A DNA stretch of 64,000 bases from Actinomadura flavalba DSM 45200. GTDB lineage: Bacteria > Actinomycetota > Actinomycetes > Streptosporangiales > Streptosporangiaceae. The notes under the pieces were generated by a model. That model saw nothing but the letters and a program-made list of their open reading frames with translations, was not told where the DNA came from and made no database searches. How positions within the stretch are numbered: the first letter of the stretch is position 1; every line of letters starts with the position of its first letter. The position numbers were made by a program, and so were the translations under genes. This document shows, piece by piece, positions 46,678-55,941 of this stretch. The DNA is taken from assembly GCF_000374305.1 (NCBI RefSeq), contig NZ_KB894096.1:519572-583571 (forward strand), written 5' to 3'.

Positions 46678-47924
46678 GAGAAGAGTCCGGTCAGCCAGAA
46701 GAGGAACGCGTGCCAGCGGTCGGCCAGCAGGGGACGGATGACGTCTCCCACCGGGGACATGAACACGGCGGTGGACATGGCCACGAAGGCGCCGATCACG
46801 AGGAACAGCAGCGACCAGGTGGAGATCCGGCTGCGGTAGAGCCGGCTGACGCCCTTGGCGTCGACGAGCTTGCTGCCGACGCGCAGGCGGGTGAGGAACG
46901 TGCTGGCCATGCCGGCGCGTCCCTTGTCGAGGAACTCGACCATGTTGGCGTGCGTGCCGACCGCGACGATGAGCGAGGCGCCCTTCTCGTCGGCCAGCAG
47001 CATCGCGATGTCCTCGCTGGTGGCGGTGGCCGGGAACGTCACGGCCTCCTGCCCGAGGTCGTGGACGCGGGCCAGGCCGGGGGCGCGGCCGTCGCGGTAG
47101 GCGTGGACGACGATCTCGGCGCCGCTGGTGAGGGCGGCGTCGGAGACGGAGTCCATGTCGCCGACGATCATGTCGGGCCGGTAGCCGGCCTCCAGCAGCG
47201 CGTCGGCGCCGCCGTCGACCCCGATGAGGACGGGCCGGTACTCGCGGATATAGGGGCGCAGGGCCGCGATGTCCTCGCGGTAGTGGTAGCCGCGCACGAC
47301 GATCAGCGCGTGCCGCCCGTTCAGCTCGGTGGCGACGTCGGGGACGCCGACCCCGTCGATGAGCAGGTCGCGCTCGCGCTTGACGTACTCCATCGTGTTG
47401 GCGACGAATGCCTCTAGCTGGTGGGCGAGACCGGCCTTGGCCTCGGTCAGCGCGGTCTCGACCGTCTGCGCGGTCTGCTCGGTGCCCTTGACGACGACGT
47501 CCTCGCCGCGCCACACCTCGCCGCCCTCCAGCCGGACCCGCTCGCCCTCGGACAGCTTGGCGAAGATCTCCGGGCCGACGTCGTCGATGAGGGGGATGCC
47601 CGCCTCGACGAGGATCTGCGGGCCGAGGTTCGGATAGCGCCCCGAGATGCTCGGCGCCACGTTGACGACCGCGCCGACCTGGCACGACACCAGCGCCTCG
47701 GCGCTGACGCGGTCGAGGTCGACGTGGTCGATGACGGCGACCTCGCCGGGCTGGAGCCGCTTGGTGAGGTTCTTGGTGCGGCGGTCGAGCCGGACCGTGC
47801 CGGCGACGCCGCGTTCCTCGTCGCGGCCGCGGCCGAGCCCGCGCACCCGCCGCGGCAGCAGCGCGGCGCGGCGGGCCCGCTCCTGCACGGTGCGGGCCTC
47901 GGTGGTGGGAGACGGCTCGTTCAT
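46674..47924 (-). CDS. steA: Cytokinetic ring protein SteA
   Basis: A 416-residue protein. The N-terminal region contains TVRLDRRTKNLTKRLQPGEVAVIDH, the middle a thiamin-pyrophosphokinase-like domain (VLIGVDGGADALLEAGYRPDMIVGDMDSVSDAAL, about residues 235-270), and the C-terminus two membrane helices (about 370-390 and 400-414). SteA localises to the division septum with SteB in Corynebacterium. ATG 47924 is chosen. Its overlap with steB and synteny with Rv1697-Rv1698 support the call. Confidence 0.9.
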   Translation of the reverse strand: MNEPSPTTEARTVQERARRAALLPRRVRGLGRGRDEERGVAGTVRLDRRTKNLTKRLQPGEVAVIDHVDLDRVSAEALVSCQVGAVVNVAPSISGRYPNLGPQILVEAGIPLIDDVGPEIFAKLSEGERVRLEGGEVWRGEDVVVKGTEQTAQTVETALTEAKAGLAHQLEAFVANTMEYVKRERDLLIDGVGVPDVATELNGRHALIVVRGYHYREDIAALRPYIREYRPVLIGVDGGADALLEAGYRPDMIVGDMDSVSDAALTSGAEIVVHAYRDGRAPGLARVHDLGQEAVTFPATATSEDIAMLLADEKGASLIVAVGTHANMVEFLDKGRAGMASTFLTRLRVGSKLVDAKGVSRLYRSRISTWSLLFLVIGAFVAMSTAVFMSPVGDVIRPLLADRWHAFLFWLTGLFS

Positions 47925-48036
47925 CGGAAGACATCCTGCCAGAGGGTCAGAGGTGACACCGGTAACGACGAACGGCGGGGCGTGTTCGTTCGCGCACTGT
48001 CGGTCGATATGACGGGGATCGCCCCCGGCGGCGGGG

Positions 48037-49734
48037 TCAGCGTTCCCGCGCGGCCAGGTCGAGCAGTTCCTCGGCGTGGGCGCGGCCGAGTTCGGAGTCC
48101 TCCAGGCCGGCGAGCATCCGCGACAGCTCCCGCACCCGGCCCTCGCGGTCCAGGGCGGTGACGCCGCTGCGCGTCACCGAGCCGTCGGACGCCTTCTCCA
48201 CCAGCAGGTGCTGGTCGGCGAACGCGGCGACCTGCGGCAGGTGCGTGACGACGATGACCTGCGCGTTGCGGGCCAGCCGCGCGAGCCTGCGGCCGATCTC
48301 GACGGCGGCCTTGCCGCCGACGCCCGCGTCGACCTCGTCGAACACGAACGTGGGCACCGGGTCGGACCCGGCGAACACGACCTCGATCGCCAGCATCACC
48401 CGGGACAGCTCGCCGCCGGACGCGCCCTTGTGCAGCGGCAGCGGCTTGGCGCCGGGGTGCGGGGCCAGCCGCACCTCGACCTCGTCGGCGCCGTGCGGGC
48501 CGTACTCGCCGGTCGGCGTCACGGCGACGACGACGGAGGCGTGCGGCATGGCCAGCGCCGTCAGTTCGTCGGTGACGGCGGCGGAGAACCGCTCGGCGGC
48601 GCGTTCGCGGACGGTCGTCAGCTCGGCGGCCTCGGCGGCCAGCCGCTCGGTCAGCTCGGCGTGCTCGGCGCGCAGCGTCTCGATGCGGTCGTCGTCGCCC
48701 TCCAGTTCGGTGAACCGGGCCGCCGACGTCCGCGCCCACTCCAGCACCTGCTCGACGGTGCCGCCGTGCTTGCGGGCCAGCGCGGTGACCTCGGCGCGGC
48801 GGCTCTGCACGACGGCGAGCCGGGCCGGGTCGGCGTCGATGGATTCGGCGTAGGCGGCGAGGTCGGTGGCGGCGTCGGAGACGAGGTACCCGGCCTCGGC
48901 GAGCCGGTCGGCGAGGGCGCCCAGCTCGGGGTCGTGGTCGCGGACCTGGTCGAGCGCGGTGCGGGCCTGGCCGAGCAGGCTGACGACGTTGGCGGCCTCG
49001 AACGCGGCGGACGCGTCGCCGAGCAGCGCGTCGTGGGCGGTGTCGGCGGCGCCGCGCAGCGCGTCGGCGTGGCCGAGACGGTCCTCCTCGGCGGCCAGTT
49101 CGACGTCCTCGCCGGGCTTGGGATCGACCTTTTCGACCTCTTCGAGCCCGAACCGGAGCAGTTCGGCCTCCTGCGCGCGCTCGCGGGCCTTGGTGGTCAG
49201 TTCCTCCAGCAGTTCGGTCACCTTGCGGTGGCGCTGGTAGGAGCGGGTGTAGGCGCGCAGCGGCTTGGTCAGCTCGCCGCCCGCGTAGCGGTCCAGCGCG
49301 GCCCGCTGGCGGCCCTGCTGGAGCAGCCGCTGCTGGTCGGACTGGCCGTGCACGGCGACGAGGTCTTCGGCGAGCGTGATGAGCAGGCTGACCGGGACGG
49401 ACCGGCCGCCCAGGTGGGCGCGCGAGCGGCCCTCGGCCGAGATCGACCGGGTGACGATGAGGGCGCCGTCGTCGAGTTCGCCGCCGGCCTCCTCGACGCG
49501 CTCGACGGCGCGTCCGCCCGGGTCGACGACGATGCGGCCCTCCACGACCGCGCGGTCGGCGCCCGGCCGCACCCGCTGCGGGTCGGCGCGGCCGCCGAAC
49601 ATCAGGCCGAGGCTCGTCACCACCATCGTCTTGCCGGCCCCGGTCTCGCCGGTGACGACGTTGAACCCCGGGGACAGGTCCAGCACGGCCTCGTCGATCA
49701 CACCGAGGCCCTGGATACGCACCTCATCGACCAT
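48037..49734 (-). CDS. recN: DNA repair protein RecN
   Basis: A 565-residue SMC-like ATPase for double-strand-break repair. Walker A is VVTGETGAGKTMVVTS (about residue 30), the ABC signature ASGGELSRVMLAIEV (about 440), Walker B TFVFDEVDAGVGG (about 470). A long coiled coil spans about 150-370. ATG 49734 matches the family start; the open frame begins ten codons earlier at TTG, and a GTG in between is possible. It sits between nadK and steA in the tlyA-nadK-recN-steA-steB order. Confidence 0.94.
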   Translation of the reverse strand: MVDEVRIQGLGVIDEAVLDLSPGFNVVTGETGAGKTMVVTSLGLMFGGRADPQRVRPGADRAVVEGRIVVDPGGRAVERVEEAGGELDDGALIVTRSISAEGRSRAHLGGRSVPVSLLITLAEDLVAVHGQSDQQRLLQQGRQRAALDRYAGGELTKPLRAYTRSYQRHRKVTELLEELTTKARERAQEAELLRFGLEEVEKVDPKPGEDVELAAEEDRLGHADALRGAADTAHDALLGDASAAFEAANVVSLLGQARTALDQVRDHDPELGALADRLAEAGYLVSDAATDLAAYAESIDADPARLAVVQSRRAEVTALARKHGGTVEQVLEWARTSAARFTELEGDDDRIETLRAEHAELTERLAAEAAELTTVRERAAERFSAAVTDELTALAMPHASVVVAVTPTGEYGPHGADEVEVRLAPHPGAKPLPLHKGASGGELSRVMLAIEVVFAGSDPVPTFVFDEVDAGVGGKAAVEIGRRLARLARNAQVIVVTHLPQVAAFADQHLLVEKASDGSVTRSGVTALDREGRVRELSRMLAGLEDSELGRAHAEELLDLAARER

Positions 49735-49803
49735 CGGACGCACCAGCGTCACAACCCCTCGCAAACGACATCCCGGTTCCAGCGCCCTGCCGAGATTATC
49801 CTC

Positions 49804-50721
49804 TTAATCCGCCGCCGACTCCTCGGGACGGCTCAGCGGGCGTCCCCGCCAGCCCGTCACGGGCAGCCCGAACTTGGTGACGAGCCGGTCGGTGAACGGC
49901 GTCAGGTGCAGCCGCGCCAGCCGCACCGGCTCGCTGCCGCGCCGCACCTCCACGCGGGCGCCGGGCGCCAGGTCGAGGCTGCGGCGGCCGTCGCACCACA
50001 GCACGGCGCCGGGGGTGTCGTGCTGCACCTCCACGGCCACCAGCGAGCGCGGCGACACCACCAGCGGGCGGGCGAACAGGGCGTGCGCGGAGATCGGCAC
50101 GACGAGCAGCGCCTCCACCTCGGGCCACACCACCGGACCGCCCGCCGAGAACGCGTACGCCGTCGAGCCGGTGGGCGTGGCGCACACCACACCGTCGCAG
50201 CCCCACGCCGACAGCGGGCGGCCGTCGATCTCGGCGACGACCTCCAGCATCCGCTCCCGCTCGGCCTTCTCCACCGACGCCTCGTTCAGCGCCCACGTGC
50301 TGCCGGTGACGGCGCCGTTGCGGCGGACGGTGACGTCGAGCGTCATGCGCTCCTCGACGTCGTAGCGGCGGGCGCAGACGCGGTCGACGGTGGCGGCCAG
50401 GTCCTCGCGTTCGGCCTCGGCCAGGAAACCGACGTGGCCGAGGTTCACGCCGAGCAGCGGGGTGCCGACGGGCCGGGCCAGCTCGGCGGCGCGCAGCAGC
50501 GTGCCGTCGCCGCCGAGGACGATGACGACCTCGGCGTCGCGGGCGGCGTCGGGGCCGGGCGGGCGGACGTCCACGCCGGTGCAGCCGATGTCCTGCGCCT
50601 CGCCCTCCAGCGCGCGTACGGCGATGCCGGCGGCGGTGAGCCGCTCGATGACGAGCTGCGCGCTGCGGACCGCCTCGGGGCGGCCGGTGTGCGCGACGAC
50701 GAGCACGGATCGGGCGGTCAT
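49804..50721 (-). CDS. nadK: NAD kinase
   Basis: Makes NADP from NAD and ATP or polyphosphate; 305 residues. The catalytic GGDGTLLRAAELAR (about residue 75), the NEASVEKAERERM block and the TPTGSTAYAFSAGGPVV substrate loop are intact. ATG 50721 overlaps the tlyA stop (ATGA); the 23-codon longer frame is a tlyA shadow. GGAAGG precedes the ATG. Confidence 0.95.
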   Translation of the reverse strand: MTARSVLVVAHTGRPEAVRSAQLVIERLTAAGIAVRALEGEAQDIGCTGVDVRPPGPDAARDAEVVIVLGGDGTLLRAAELARPVGTPLLGVNLGHVGFLAEAEREDLAATVDRVCARRYDVEERMTLDVTVRRNGAVTGSTWALNEASVEKAERERMLEVVAEIDGRPLSAWGCDGVVCATPTGSTAYAFSAGGPVVWPEVEALLVVPISAHALFARPLVVSPRSLVAVEVQHDTPGAVLWCDGRRSLDLAPGARVEVRRGSEPVRLARLHLTPFTDRLVTKFGLPVTGWRGRPLSRPEESAAD

Positions 50722-51518
50722 GCGGGTCCTTCCGCTACGGCGCGGGCGAGGTCGGCGTCGGCCAGCGGCGGCGCCCCGGCCGCCAGCCACAGGAAGTACT
50801 CGACGTTGCCGGACGGGCCGGGCAGCGGGCTCGCGGTGACGCCGCGCACCCCGAGCCCGAGCGTGGCGGCGTGCGCGGCGACGTCCCGGACGGCCTCGGC
50901 GCGCAGCGCGGGATCGCGGACGACGCCGCCGGCGCCGACGCGGTCCTTGCCGACCTCGAACTGCGGCTTGACCATGAGCGCGTAGTCGGCGTCGGGGGCG
51001 GCGCAGCGCCGGATCGGCGCGAGCACGAGTTTGAGCGAGATGAACGACAGGTCGCCCACGACGAGGCCGGGGGCGGCGCCGTCCAGGATCTCGGGGGTCA
51101 GGTCGCGGACGTTGACCCGCTCCCGGACGGTGACGCGGTCGTCGGTGCGCAGCGACCAGGCGATCTGCCCGTAGCCGACGTCGACGGCGTACACGCGGGC
51201 GGCCCCGGCGCGCAGCAGCACGTCGGTGAAGCCGCCGGTGGAGGCGCCCGCGTCGAGGCAGACGCGGCCCTCGACGGGCAGGCCGGGGAAGGCCGCGAGC
51301 GCGCCCGCGAGCTTGTGGCCGCCGCGCGAGACGTACGCGGGGCCCTCGGCCGGGGCGTCCACGACGATCGCGGCGCCGGTCTCGACCTGGGTGGCGGGTT
51401 TGCCCGCCGTCTGCCCGCCGACGCGGACCAGGCCGTCGCCGATGAGCTGGGTGGCCTGTTCGCGCGAGCGGGCCAGGCCGCGCCGCACCAGCTCGGCGTC
51501 GAGCCGCCGCCGCGTCAT
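50718..51518 (-). CDS. tlyA: TlyA-family rRNA 2'-O-methyltransferase
   Basis: A 266-residue protein with an N-terminal S4 RNA-binding domain (RLDAELVRRGLARSREQATQLI) and an FtsJ-like methyltransferase domain: motif I VCLDAGASTGGFTDVLL (about residue 88), the YAVDVGYGQIAW loop, DLSFISLKLVL and MVKPQFEVGKD. In mycobacteria TlyA methylates 16S and 23S rRNA and its loss gives capreomycin resistance. ATG 51518 overlaps the stop of the 50-residue gene upstream. Confidence 0.94.
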   Translation of the reverse strand: MTRRRLDAELVRRGLARSREQATQLIGDGLVRVGGQTAGKPATQVETGAAIVVDAPAEGPAYVSRGGHKLAGALAAFPGLPVEGRVCLDAGASTGGFTDVLLRAGAARVYAVDVGYGQIAWSLRTDDRVTVRERVNVRDLTPEILDGAAPGLVVGDLSFISLKLVLAPIRRCAAPDADYALMVKPQFEVGKDRVGAGGVVRDPALRAEAVRDVAAHAATLGLGVRGVTASPLPGPSGNVEYFLWLAAGAPPLADADLARAVAEGPA

Positions 51519-51667
51519 GCCGGGTCGTTCCCGTCCAGCAGTTCCTGAAGGCGCGCGTGCACGTCCTCGAAGACCTCCACGTGGGCGGGGACCGGGATCG
51601 CCGCCAGCTCGTCCAGCCGCCCGAGGACCGCGTCGACGCGCGCGTCCCCGGTGCCCGACTCGGACAT
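51515..51667 (-). CDS. Conserved 50-residue protein upstream of tlyA
   Basis: A short acidic protein, MSESGTGDARVDAVLGRLDE at its start, then a Val-Pro-rich turn and a C-terminal helix EVFEDVHARLQELLDG. It could fold as a helical hairpin. Its stop overlaps the tlyA start (ATGA). A small gene of the same size and position (Rv1693) lies between the phosphatase gene and tlyA in M. tuberculosis, which supports it as real. Function unknown; coupling suggests that it influences TlyA translation or activity. Confidence 0.75.
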   Translation of the reverse strand: MSESGTGDARVDAVLGRLDELAAIPVPAHVEVFEDVHARLQELLDGNDPA

Positions 51668-51773
51668 CGTCGTTCACCTCCGCTTCGCCCCTCGCGGCGA
51701 GTCGCGAAGGCACGACCAGCACGCTACCGTCCCTGCACGACATCGTCGCCGACCGGACGGGGGACGGTCTGAC

Positions 51774-52115
51774 ATGCCCGACGAAGAAGAGAGCCGCGCC
51801 GCGCTGGACCGCATCGCGCGGCGGCTGGGGGACGTCGATCCCGAGCAGTGGGCGCAGCACGCCGTGGAGCGGTCGGTCAGCGTCCGGGTCCGCGACCTGG
51901 GGCTGGCCTACGCGTCGCGGCTGCACGCCGGGGGGCTCGATCCGTTCACGCCGACCGGCGAGCCGGGCGCCGCGCAGGTGCGGATCGCGGTCGACTCCGG
52001 CGACCTGGTGGCGCTGGCGGACGACCGGCTGTCGCCCGCCCGCGCGTGGGCCACCGGCAAACTGAAGATCGAGGCCAGGTTCACCGACCTGCTGCGGCTC
52101 CGGAAGATCCTCTGA
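51774..52115 (+). CDS. SCP2-like small protein
   Basis: A 113-residue soluble protein with the SCP2 sterol-carrier pattern in its C-terminal half: VRIAVDSGDLVALADDRLSP, then ARAWATGKLKIEARFTDLLRL. The N-terminal 50 residues are helical. Ligand unknown. It is the only plus-strand gene in this stretch, divergent from the 50-residue gene, and its last 35 bases overlap the convergent HAD phosphatase. It looks inserted into an otherwise syntenic block. Confidence 0.65.
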   Translation: MPDEEESRAALDRIARRLGDVDPEQWAQHAVERSVSVRVRDLGLAYASRLHAGGLDPFTPTGEPGAAQVRIAVDSGDLVALADDRLSPARAWATGKLKIEARFTDLLRLRKIL

Positions 52116-53106
52116 GGACGTCGAGTGCGGCGGTGACCGCCGCGCGCGGCGCGGGCGTCGCGTCGCGCCACGCGGCCCCGGCCAGGGCGCGCAGGCCGTC
52201 GTCGGCGGTGCCGCCGCCGGTGAGGCGGACCGCGTCGCCGTCCCAGGCGGCCGCCCAGCCGCCGCACGTCCAGGCGTCGCCGTCGCGGACGACGGCCGGG
52301 TGCTCGATGAGCAGCCCGCCGAGGTCGGCGGACAGGTAGGTCGGCCGGTGGTGCGGCGGCGCGGTGAGCGCGTCCACCGGCTCGGTGACGCCGGTGAACA
52401 CCAGGAGGCTGTCGGCGCCGCCGTTGACGGCGCCCTCGATGTCGGTGTCGAGCCGGTCCCCGACGACGAGCGGGCGTTCCGCGCCCGTGCGCAGGATCGA
52501 CTCGCGGTGCAGCGGCCGTTCCGGCTTGCCCGCCACCACCGGGTCGACGCCGGTCGCGTTGCGGATGACCTGGAGCAGCGAGCCGTTGCCCGGCTTGGGC
52601 ACGCCGTCGTGGTCGGGAATGGTGGCGTCGCCGTTGGACGCGACGAACAGCGCCCCGGCGCGCACCGCCTTGGCGCCCTCCGCGATCAGGCCGTAGGCGA
52701 GGCCGGGGTCGTAGCCCTGCACGACGGCCTGCGGCCGGTCCGACGCGAGCGACACCGGCCGCAGCCCCCGGTCGTACAGGGCGCGGCGCAGCGCCGTGCT
52801 CCCGACCACCAGTACCTTGGCGCCCGGTTCCAGCCGTTCCGCGATGTAGCGGGCGGCGGCCTGCGAGGACGTCACCACGTCCGACGGTTCGGCGGGCACG
52901 CCGACCTGGCCCAGCAGGGTCGCGACCGCCGACGGCGTGCGGGACGCGTTGTTGGTGACGAACGCGAGCCGCTGCCCGGCGGCGCGTGCCTTGGCCAGGG
53001 CCTCGGCGGCGCCCGGCACCGGCCGGTGGCCCACGTAGACGACCCCGTCGAGGTCGAGCAGCGCGACGTCGTACGCCTCGCTCAGCGGTCCCTGCGAACC
53101 CTGCAT
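52081..53106 (-). CDS. HAD-superfamily phosphatase (NagD/Rv1692-like)
   Basis: A 341-residue HAD type IIA phosphatase. Motif I is VALLDLDGVVYVG (nucleophile and acid Asp), motif II FVTNNASR, motif III lysine in AGKPERPLHR, motif IV VVGDRLDTDIEGA. The C2 cap lies between motifs II and III. Its position matches Rv1692, which hydrolyses glycerol-3-phosphate. GTGAGGAGC precedes ATG 53106. The C-terminal ~60 residues past the core are a variable extension. Confidence 0.87.
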   Translation of the reverse strand: MQGSQGPLSEAYDVALLDLDGVVYVGHRPVPGAAEALAKARAAGQRLAFVTNNASRTPSAVATLLGQVGVPAEPSDVVTSSQAAARYIAERLEPGAKVLVVGSTALRRALYDRGLRPVSLASDRPQAVVQGYDPGLAYGLIAEGAKAVRAGALFVASNGDATIPDHDGVPKPGNGSLLQVIRNATGVDPVVAGKPERPLHRESILRTGAERPLVVGDRLDTDIEGAVNGGADSLLVFTGVTEPVDALTAPPHHRPTYLSADLGGLLIEHPAVVRDGDAWTCGGWAAAWDGDAVRLTGGGTADDGLRALAGAAWRDATPAPRAAVTAALDVLRGSSGAAAGR

Positions 53107-53165
53107 CCCGTGCTCCTCACCGTTGGGCGGTCGGCGCCGTTCACGGCGATTCTCCCGGTACGGCG

Positions 53166-53582
53166 TCAGCCGCGCGCCGCCAGGGTGGCGCGGACGTGCC
53201 GCAGCGCGGCGGCGTAGTCCTTGTTGCCGGGCCGCATCGCGACGGCCAGCGCGAGCGGTTCGGCGGCGGCCTCGAACTCCCGCATCCGGCTCAGCGACAG
53301 GCCGAGGCCGAACAGCGCGTAATCCTCGGCGGGGTCGTCGTCCACGATGGAGCGGAACGTCTCGGCCGCCTCGGCGAACCGGCGGGCGCCGAACTGCGCG
53401 CGGGCCAGCGCCTCGCGGACGCTGCGCGACCCCGGTTCGGCCTCGGCCGCCCGCGCCAGCAGTTGCAGCGCCGCCGCCGCGCTGCCCGCGCGCAGCAGTT
53501 CCAGGCCCCGGGTGTACCACTCGTAGACCCCGCCGCCGGGGGCGGGGGAATCCTCGGGCCGGTCCGGACCTTCTACCCTCAC
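53166..53582 (-). CDS. TPR-repeat protein
   Basis: A 138-residue protein with three TPR units: WYTRGLELLRAGSAAAALQLL, VREALARAQFGARRFAEAAETF and YALFGLGLSLSRMREFEAAAE. It binds proteins; partners unknown. GTG 53582 has GGGGAGG 5 bases upstream, better than any ATG in the long frame. Its place at the head of the phosphatase-tlyA-nadK-recN block corresponds to Rv1691. Confidence 0.8.
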   Translation of the reverse strand: MRVEGPDRPEDSPAPGGGVYEWYTRGLELLRAGSAAAALQLLARAAEAEPGSRSVREALARAQFGARRFAEAAETFRSIVDDDPAEDYALFGLGLSLSRMREFEAAAEPLALAVAMRPGNKDYAAALRHVRATLAARG

Positions 53583-53662
53583 GTGGACCTCCCCGCTCGC
53601 AGCGATCACTCCGACCGTACCCACCTCCGGACCCGCCCGCACGGGGCACGGGCGTCCCTGCA

Positions 53663-53668
53663 TACCCT
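53663..53668 (+). promoter_or_regulatory. -10 box of a probable leaderless promoter
   Basis: TACCCT lies 7 bases before GTG 53676, with no Shine-Dalgarno sequence between. Transcription probably starts at or next to the start codon. Confidence 0.45.
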
Positions 53669-53675
53669 GCCCAGA

Positions 53676-55001
53676 GTGAACGGGGACCTCCCCTCCGGTC
53701 TGACCCCGGAGGACTTCAGCGCCTGGGCGTTCGACGCGCCGGGCCCGCGCGGCGGCACCGGCCTGGAGCTGGCGCCGTTCCGCGGCGTGCGGTTCGACAC
53801 CGCGCGCGTCGGTGACCTCGCCGCCGTGACGAGCCCGCCCTACGACGTCATCGACGGCGGCGACGTCCGGCACCTGCTGACCGGGGACGGGCACAGCGTC
53901 GTCCGGCTGATCCTGCCGGAGGCGGCGGGCGGCGACCACGCGGCGGCGGCCCGCACGCTGGACCGCTGGCGCGAGCAGGGCGTCCTGGCCGCCGACGACG
54001 CGCCCGCCCTGTACGTCTACGAGGTCGCCGACGCCGGCGGCGTGCTCCAGCGCGGCCTGGTCGGCGCGCTCGGCCTGCGCGCCGAGCGCGAGCGGGTGGT
54101 GCTGCCGCACGAGAACGTCTATCCGGGGCCGGTCCGCGACCGGCTGGCGCTGATGACGGCGACTCACGCGAACCTCGAACCGATCTTCCTCACCTACGAG
54201 GGCGGCGCCGCGACGGCGCGGATCGTCGACGACGCCGCGACGGGCACGCCGATCGTCGAGTTCCACGGCCCCGACGGCCGCACGCACCGGATGTGGCGCG
54301 TCGCGGACCCGGCGCTGCACGCGCGGATCGCGGCCGAGCTGGCGCCCCGGCAGGCGCTCATCGCGGACGGCCACCACCGCTACGCCACCTACCGCGCGCT
54401 CCAGGGGCGGCAGTCCGGCCCGTCCCCGTACGACTACGGGCTCGCGCTGCTCGTGGACTCCACCCGCTATCCGCCGCATCTCGGGGCGATCCACCGCGTC
54501 CTGCCCGCGCTGCCGCTGGAGACGGCGCTGGCGGGCGCGCGGGACCTGTTCACCGTCACGCCGCAGCCCGGCCTGGACGCGGCGCTGGACGCCCTGGACG
54601 CCGCCGAGCAGCCCTCCTACGTGCTCGGCCGCGGCCGGTCGGTGTTCCTGCTGACGCCGCGCGACGTGACCGCGCTGGACCGTGCCATGCCCGCCGGGCT
54701 CTCCACCCGGCTGCGGCGGATGAACACCGCCGTCCTGGACCGGCTGCTCATCCGGGACGCCTGGCACGTCAGCGAGGACGAGCACACCGTGGACGTCGTG
54801 CACGACGACGCGGCGGCGGCGCTGGACCGGGCCGCCGCGACCGGCGGGACGGCCGTCGTCCTGCGCCCGCTCGGCGTGGCCGAGGTGCACGCGGTCGCCG
54901 CCGCCGGGGAGCGGGTGCCGCGCAAGTCCACGTCGTTCGGCCCCAAGCCGCGCAGCGGCCTGGTGCTGCGGCTGCTGGACCTGGAGGTGCCCGGCGGGTA
55001 A
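53676..55001 (+). CDS. DUF1015 family protein
   Basis: A 441-residue protein with the DUF1015 signatures: AAVTSPPYDVIDGGDVRHLL near residue 50, LPHENVYPGPVRDRLALM near 145, ALIADGHHRYATYRAL near 230, and the closing PRKSTSFGPKPRSGLVLRLL. The conserved HHRYAT suggests a catalytic or nucleotide-handling site, but the biochemical role is not settled. Start GTG 53676, no ribosome-binding site, with a TACCCT box just upstream. Confidence 0.8.
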   Translation: MNGDLPSGLTPEDFSAWAFDAPGPRGGTGLELAPFRGVRFDTARVGDLAAVTSPPYDVIDGGDVRHLLTGDGHSVVRLILPEAAGGDHAAAARTLDRWREQGVLAADDAPALYVYEVADAGGVLQRGLVGALGLRAERERVVLPHENVYPGPVRDRLALMTATHANLEPIFLTYEGGAATARIVDDAATGTPIVEFHGPDGRTHRMWRVADPALHARIAAELAPRQALIADGHHRYATYRALQGRQSGPSPYDYGLALLVDSTRYPPHLGAIHRVLPALPLETALAGARDLFTVTPQPGLDAALDALDAAEQPSYVLGRGRSVFLLTPRDVTALDRAMPAGLSTRLRRMNTAVLDRLLIRDAWHVSEDEHTVDVVHDDAAAALDRAAATGGTAVVLRPLGVAEVHAVAAAGERVPRKSTSFGPKPRSGLVLRLLDLEVPGG

Positions 55002-55011
55002 GGGTCGGGGC

Positions 55012-55941
55012 ATGGAGACCACGATCACCCCGCTGGGCGGCGACGTCCACGAGATCGACACCCGGATGGCGGGCCACACCGGCATCACCGCCGGGTACCT
55101 GATCCGGTCCGACCGGCCCTGCCTGGTGGAGCCGGGCACCGCCGGGTCGGCGCCGGTCGTCGCCGCCGCGCTCGACGCGCTCGGCATCGGCCCGGACGAC
55201 CTCGCGACCGTCGTCGTCACCCACATCCACCTCGACCACGCGGGCGGCGTCGGCGCCATCGCCGCCCGCTACCCGTCCGCCGAGGTCGTCGTCCACGAGA
55301 AGGGCGCCCGGCACCTCGCGGACCCCACCCGGCTCGTCCGCAGCGCGCGGCGGGTGTTCGGGGACGCGTTCGACACGCTGTTCGGGGACATGACGCCCAC
55401 CGACGCCGCCCGCATCCGCTCCGTCGACGACGTCGGCGCCATCGACCTCGGCGGCGGGCGGCGGCTGGAGACCCACCACTCCCCCGGCCACGCCCGCCAC
55501 CACATCGGCCTGGTCGACTCGGCCACCGGCGACCTGTACGTCGGTGACGCCGCCGGCGTCTACGTCCCCGAGACCGCCGACGTCCGGCCCGCCACGCCGC
55601 CGCCCGACTTCGACCTGGACGCCGCGCTGGCGTCGCTGCGCATGTTCGCCGGTCTCGGGCCGCAGCGGCTGCTGTTCGCGCACTACGGCCCGGTGACGGC
55701 CGTCGCCGACACGCTCGACCGGTCCGCCGAGGAGCTGCGGATCTGGGTCGACACCGTCCGGGAGGCGGGCGACGACGTCGACCACGCCGTCGCGCTCGTC
55801 CGCGAGCGCACCGACCCCCGCTACGGGATCACCCGGCCCGGCGCCGACCCCGAGCTGGCCGCCAAGTTCGAGACGCTCAGCAGCACCCGCGCCAACGTCA
55901 CGGGCATCATGCACGCGCTCAGCGGCGGAACGGGCCGGTGA
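55012..55941 (+). CDS. Metallo-beta-lactamase-fold hydrolase
   Basis: A 309-residue MBL protein. The HxHxDH motif is VVVTHIHLDHAGGVG (about residue 72), HHSPGHARHHIG gives the next histidine (about 165), LYVGDAAGVYVPE the bridging Asp, and LFAHYGPV the last His. The larger C-terminal helical region (about 230-309) distinguishes it from glyoxalase II and may close over a larger substrate. It follows the DUF1015 gene by 10 bases. The last 23 bases overlap the convergent PhoX-like gene. Confidence 0.85.
   Translation: METTITPLGGDVHEIDTRMAGHTGITAGYLIRSDRPCLVEPGTAGSAPVVAAALDALGIGPDDLATVVVTHIHLDHAGGVGAIAARYPSAEVVVHEKGARHLADPTRLVRSARRVFGDAFDTLFGDMTPTDAARIRSVDDVGAIDLGGGRRLETHHSPGHARHHIGLVDSATGDLYVGDAAGVYVPETADVRPATPPPDFDLDAALASLRMFAGLGPQRLLFAHYGPVTAVADTLDRSAEELRIWVDTVREAGDDVDHAVALVRERTDPRYGITRPGADPELAAKFETLSSTRANVTGIMHALSGGTGR

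Noticed and set aside
49735..49803. LexA box before recN
   Set aside because: No GAAC-N4-GTTC-like palindrome found between nadK and recN.
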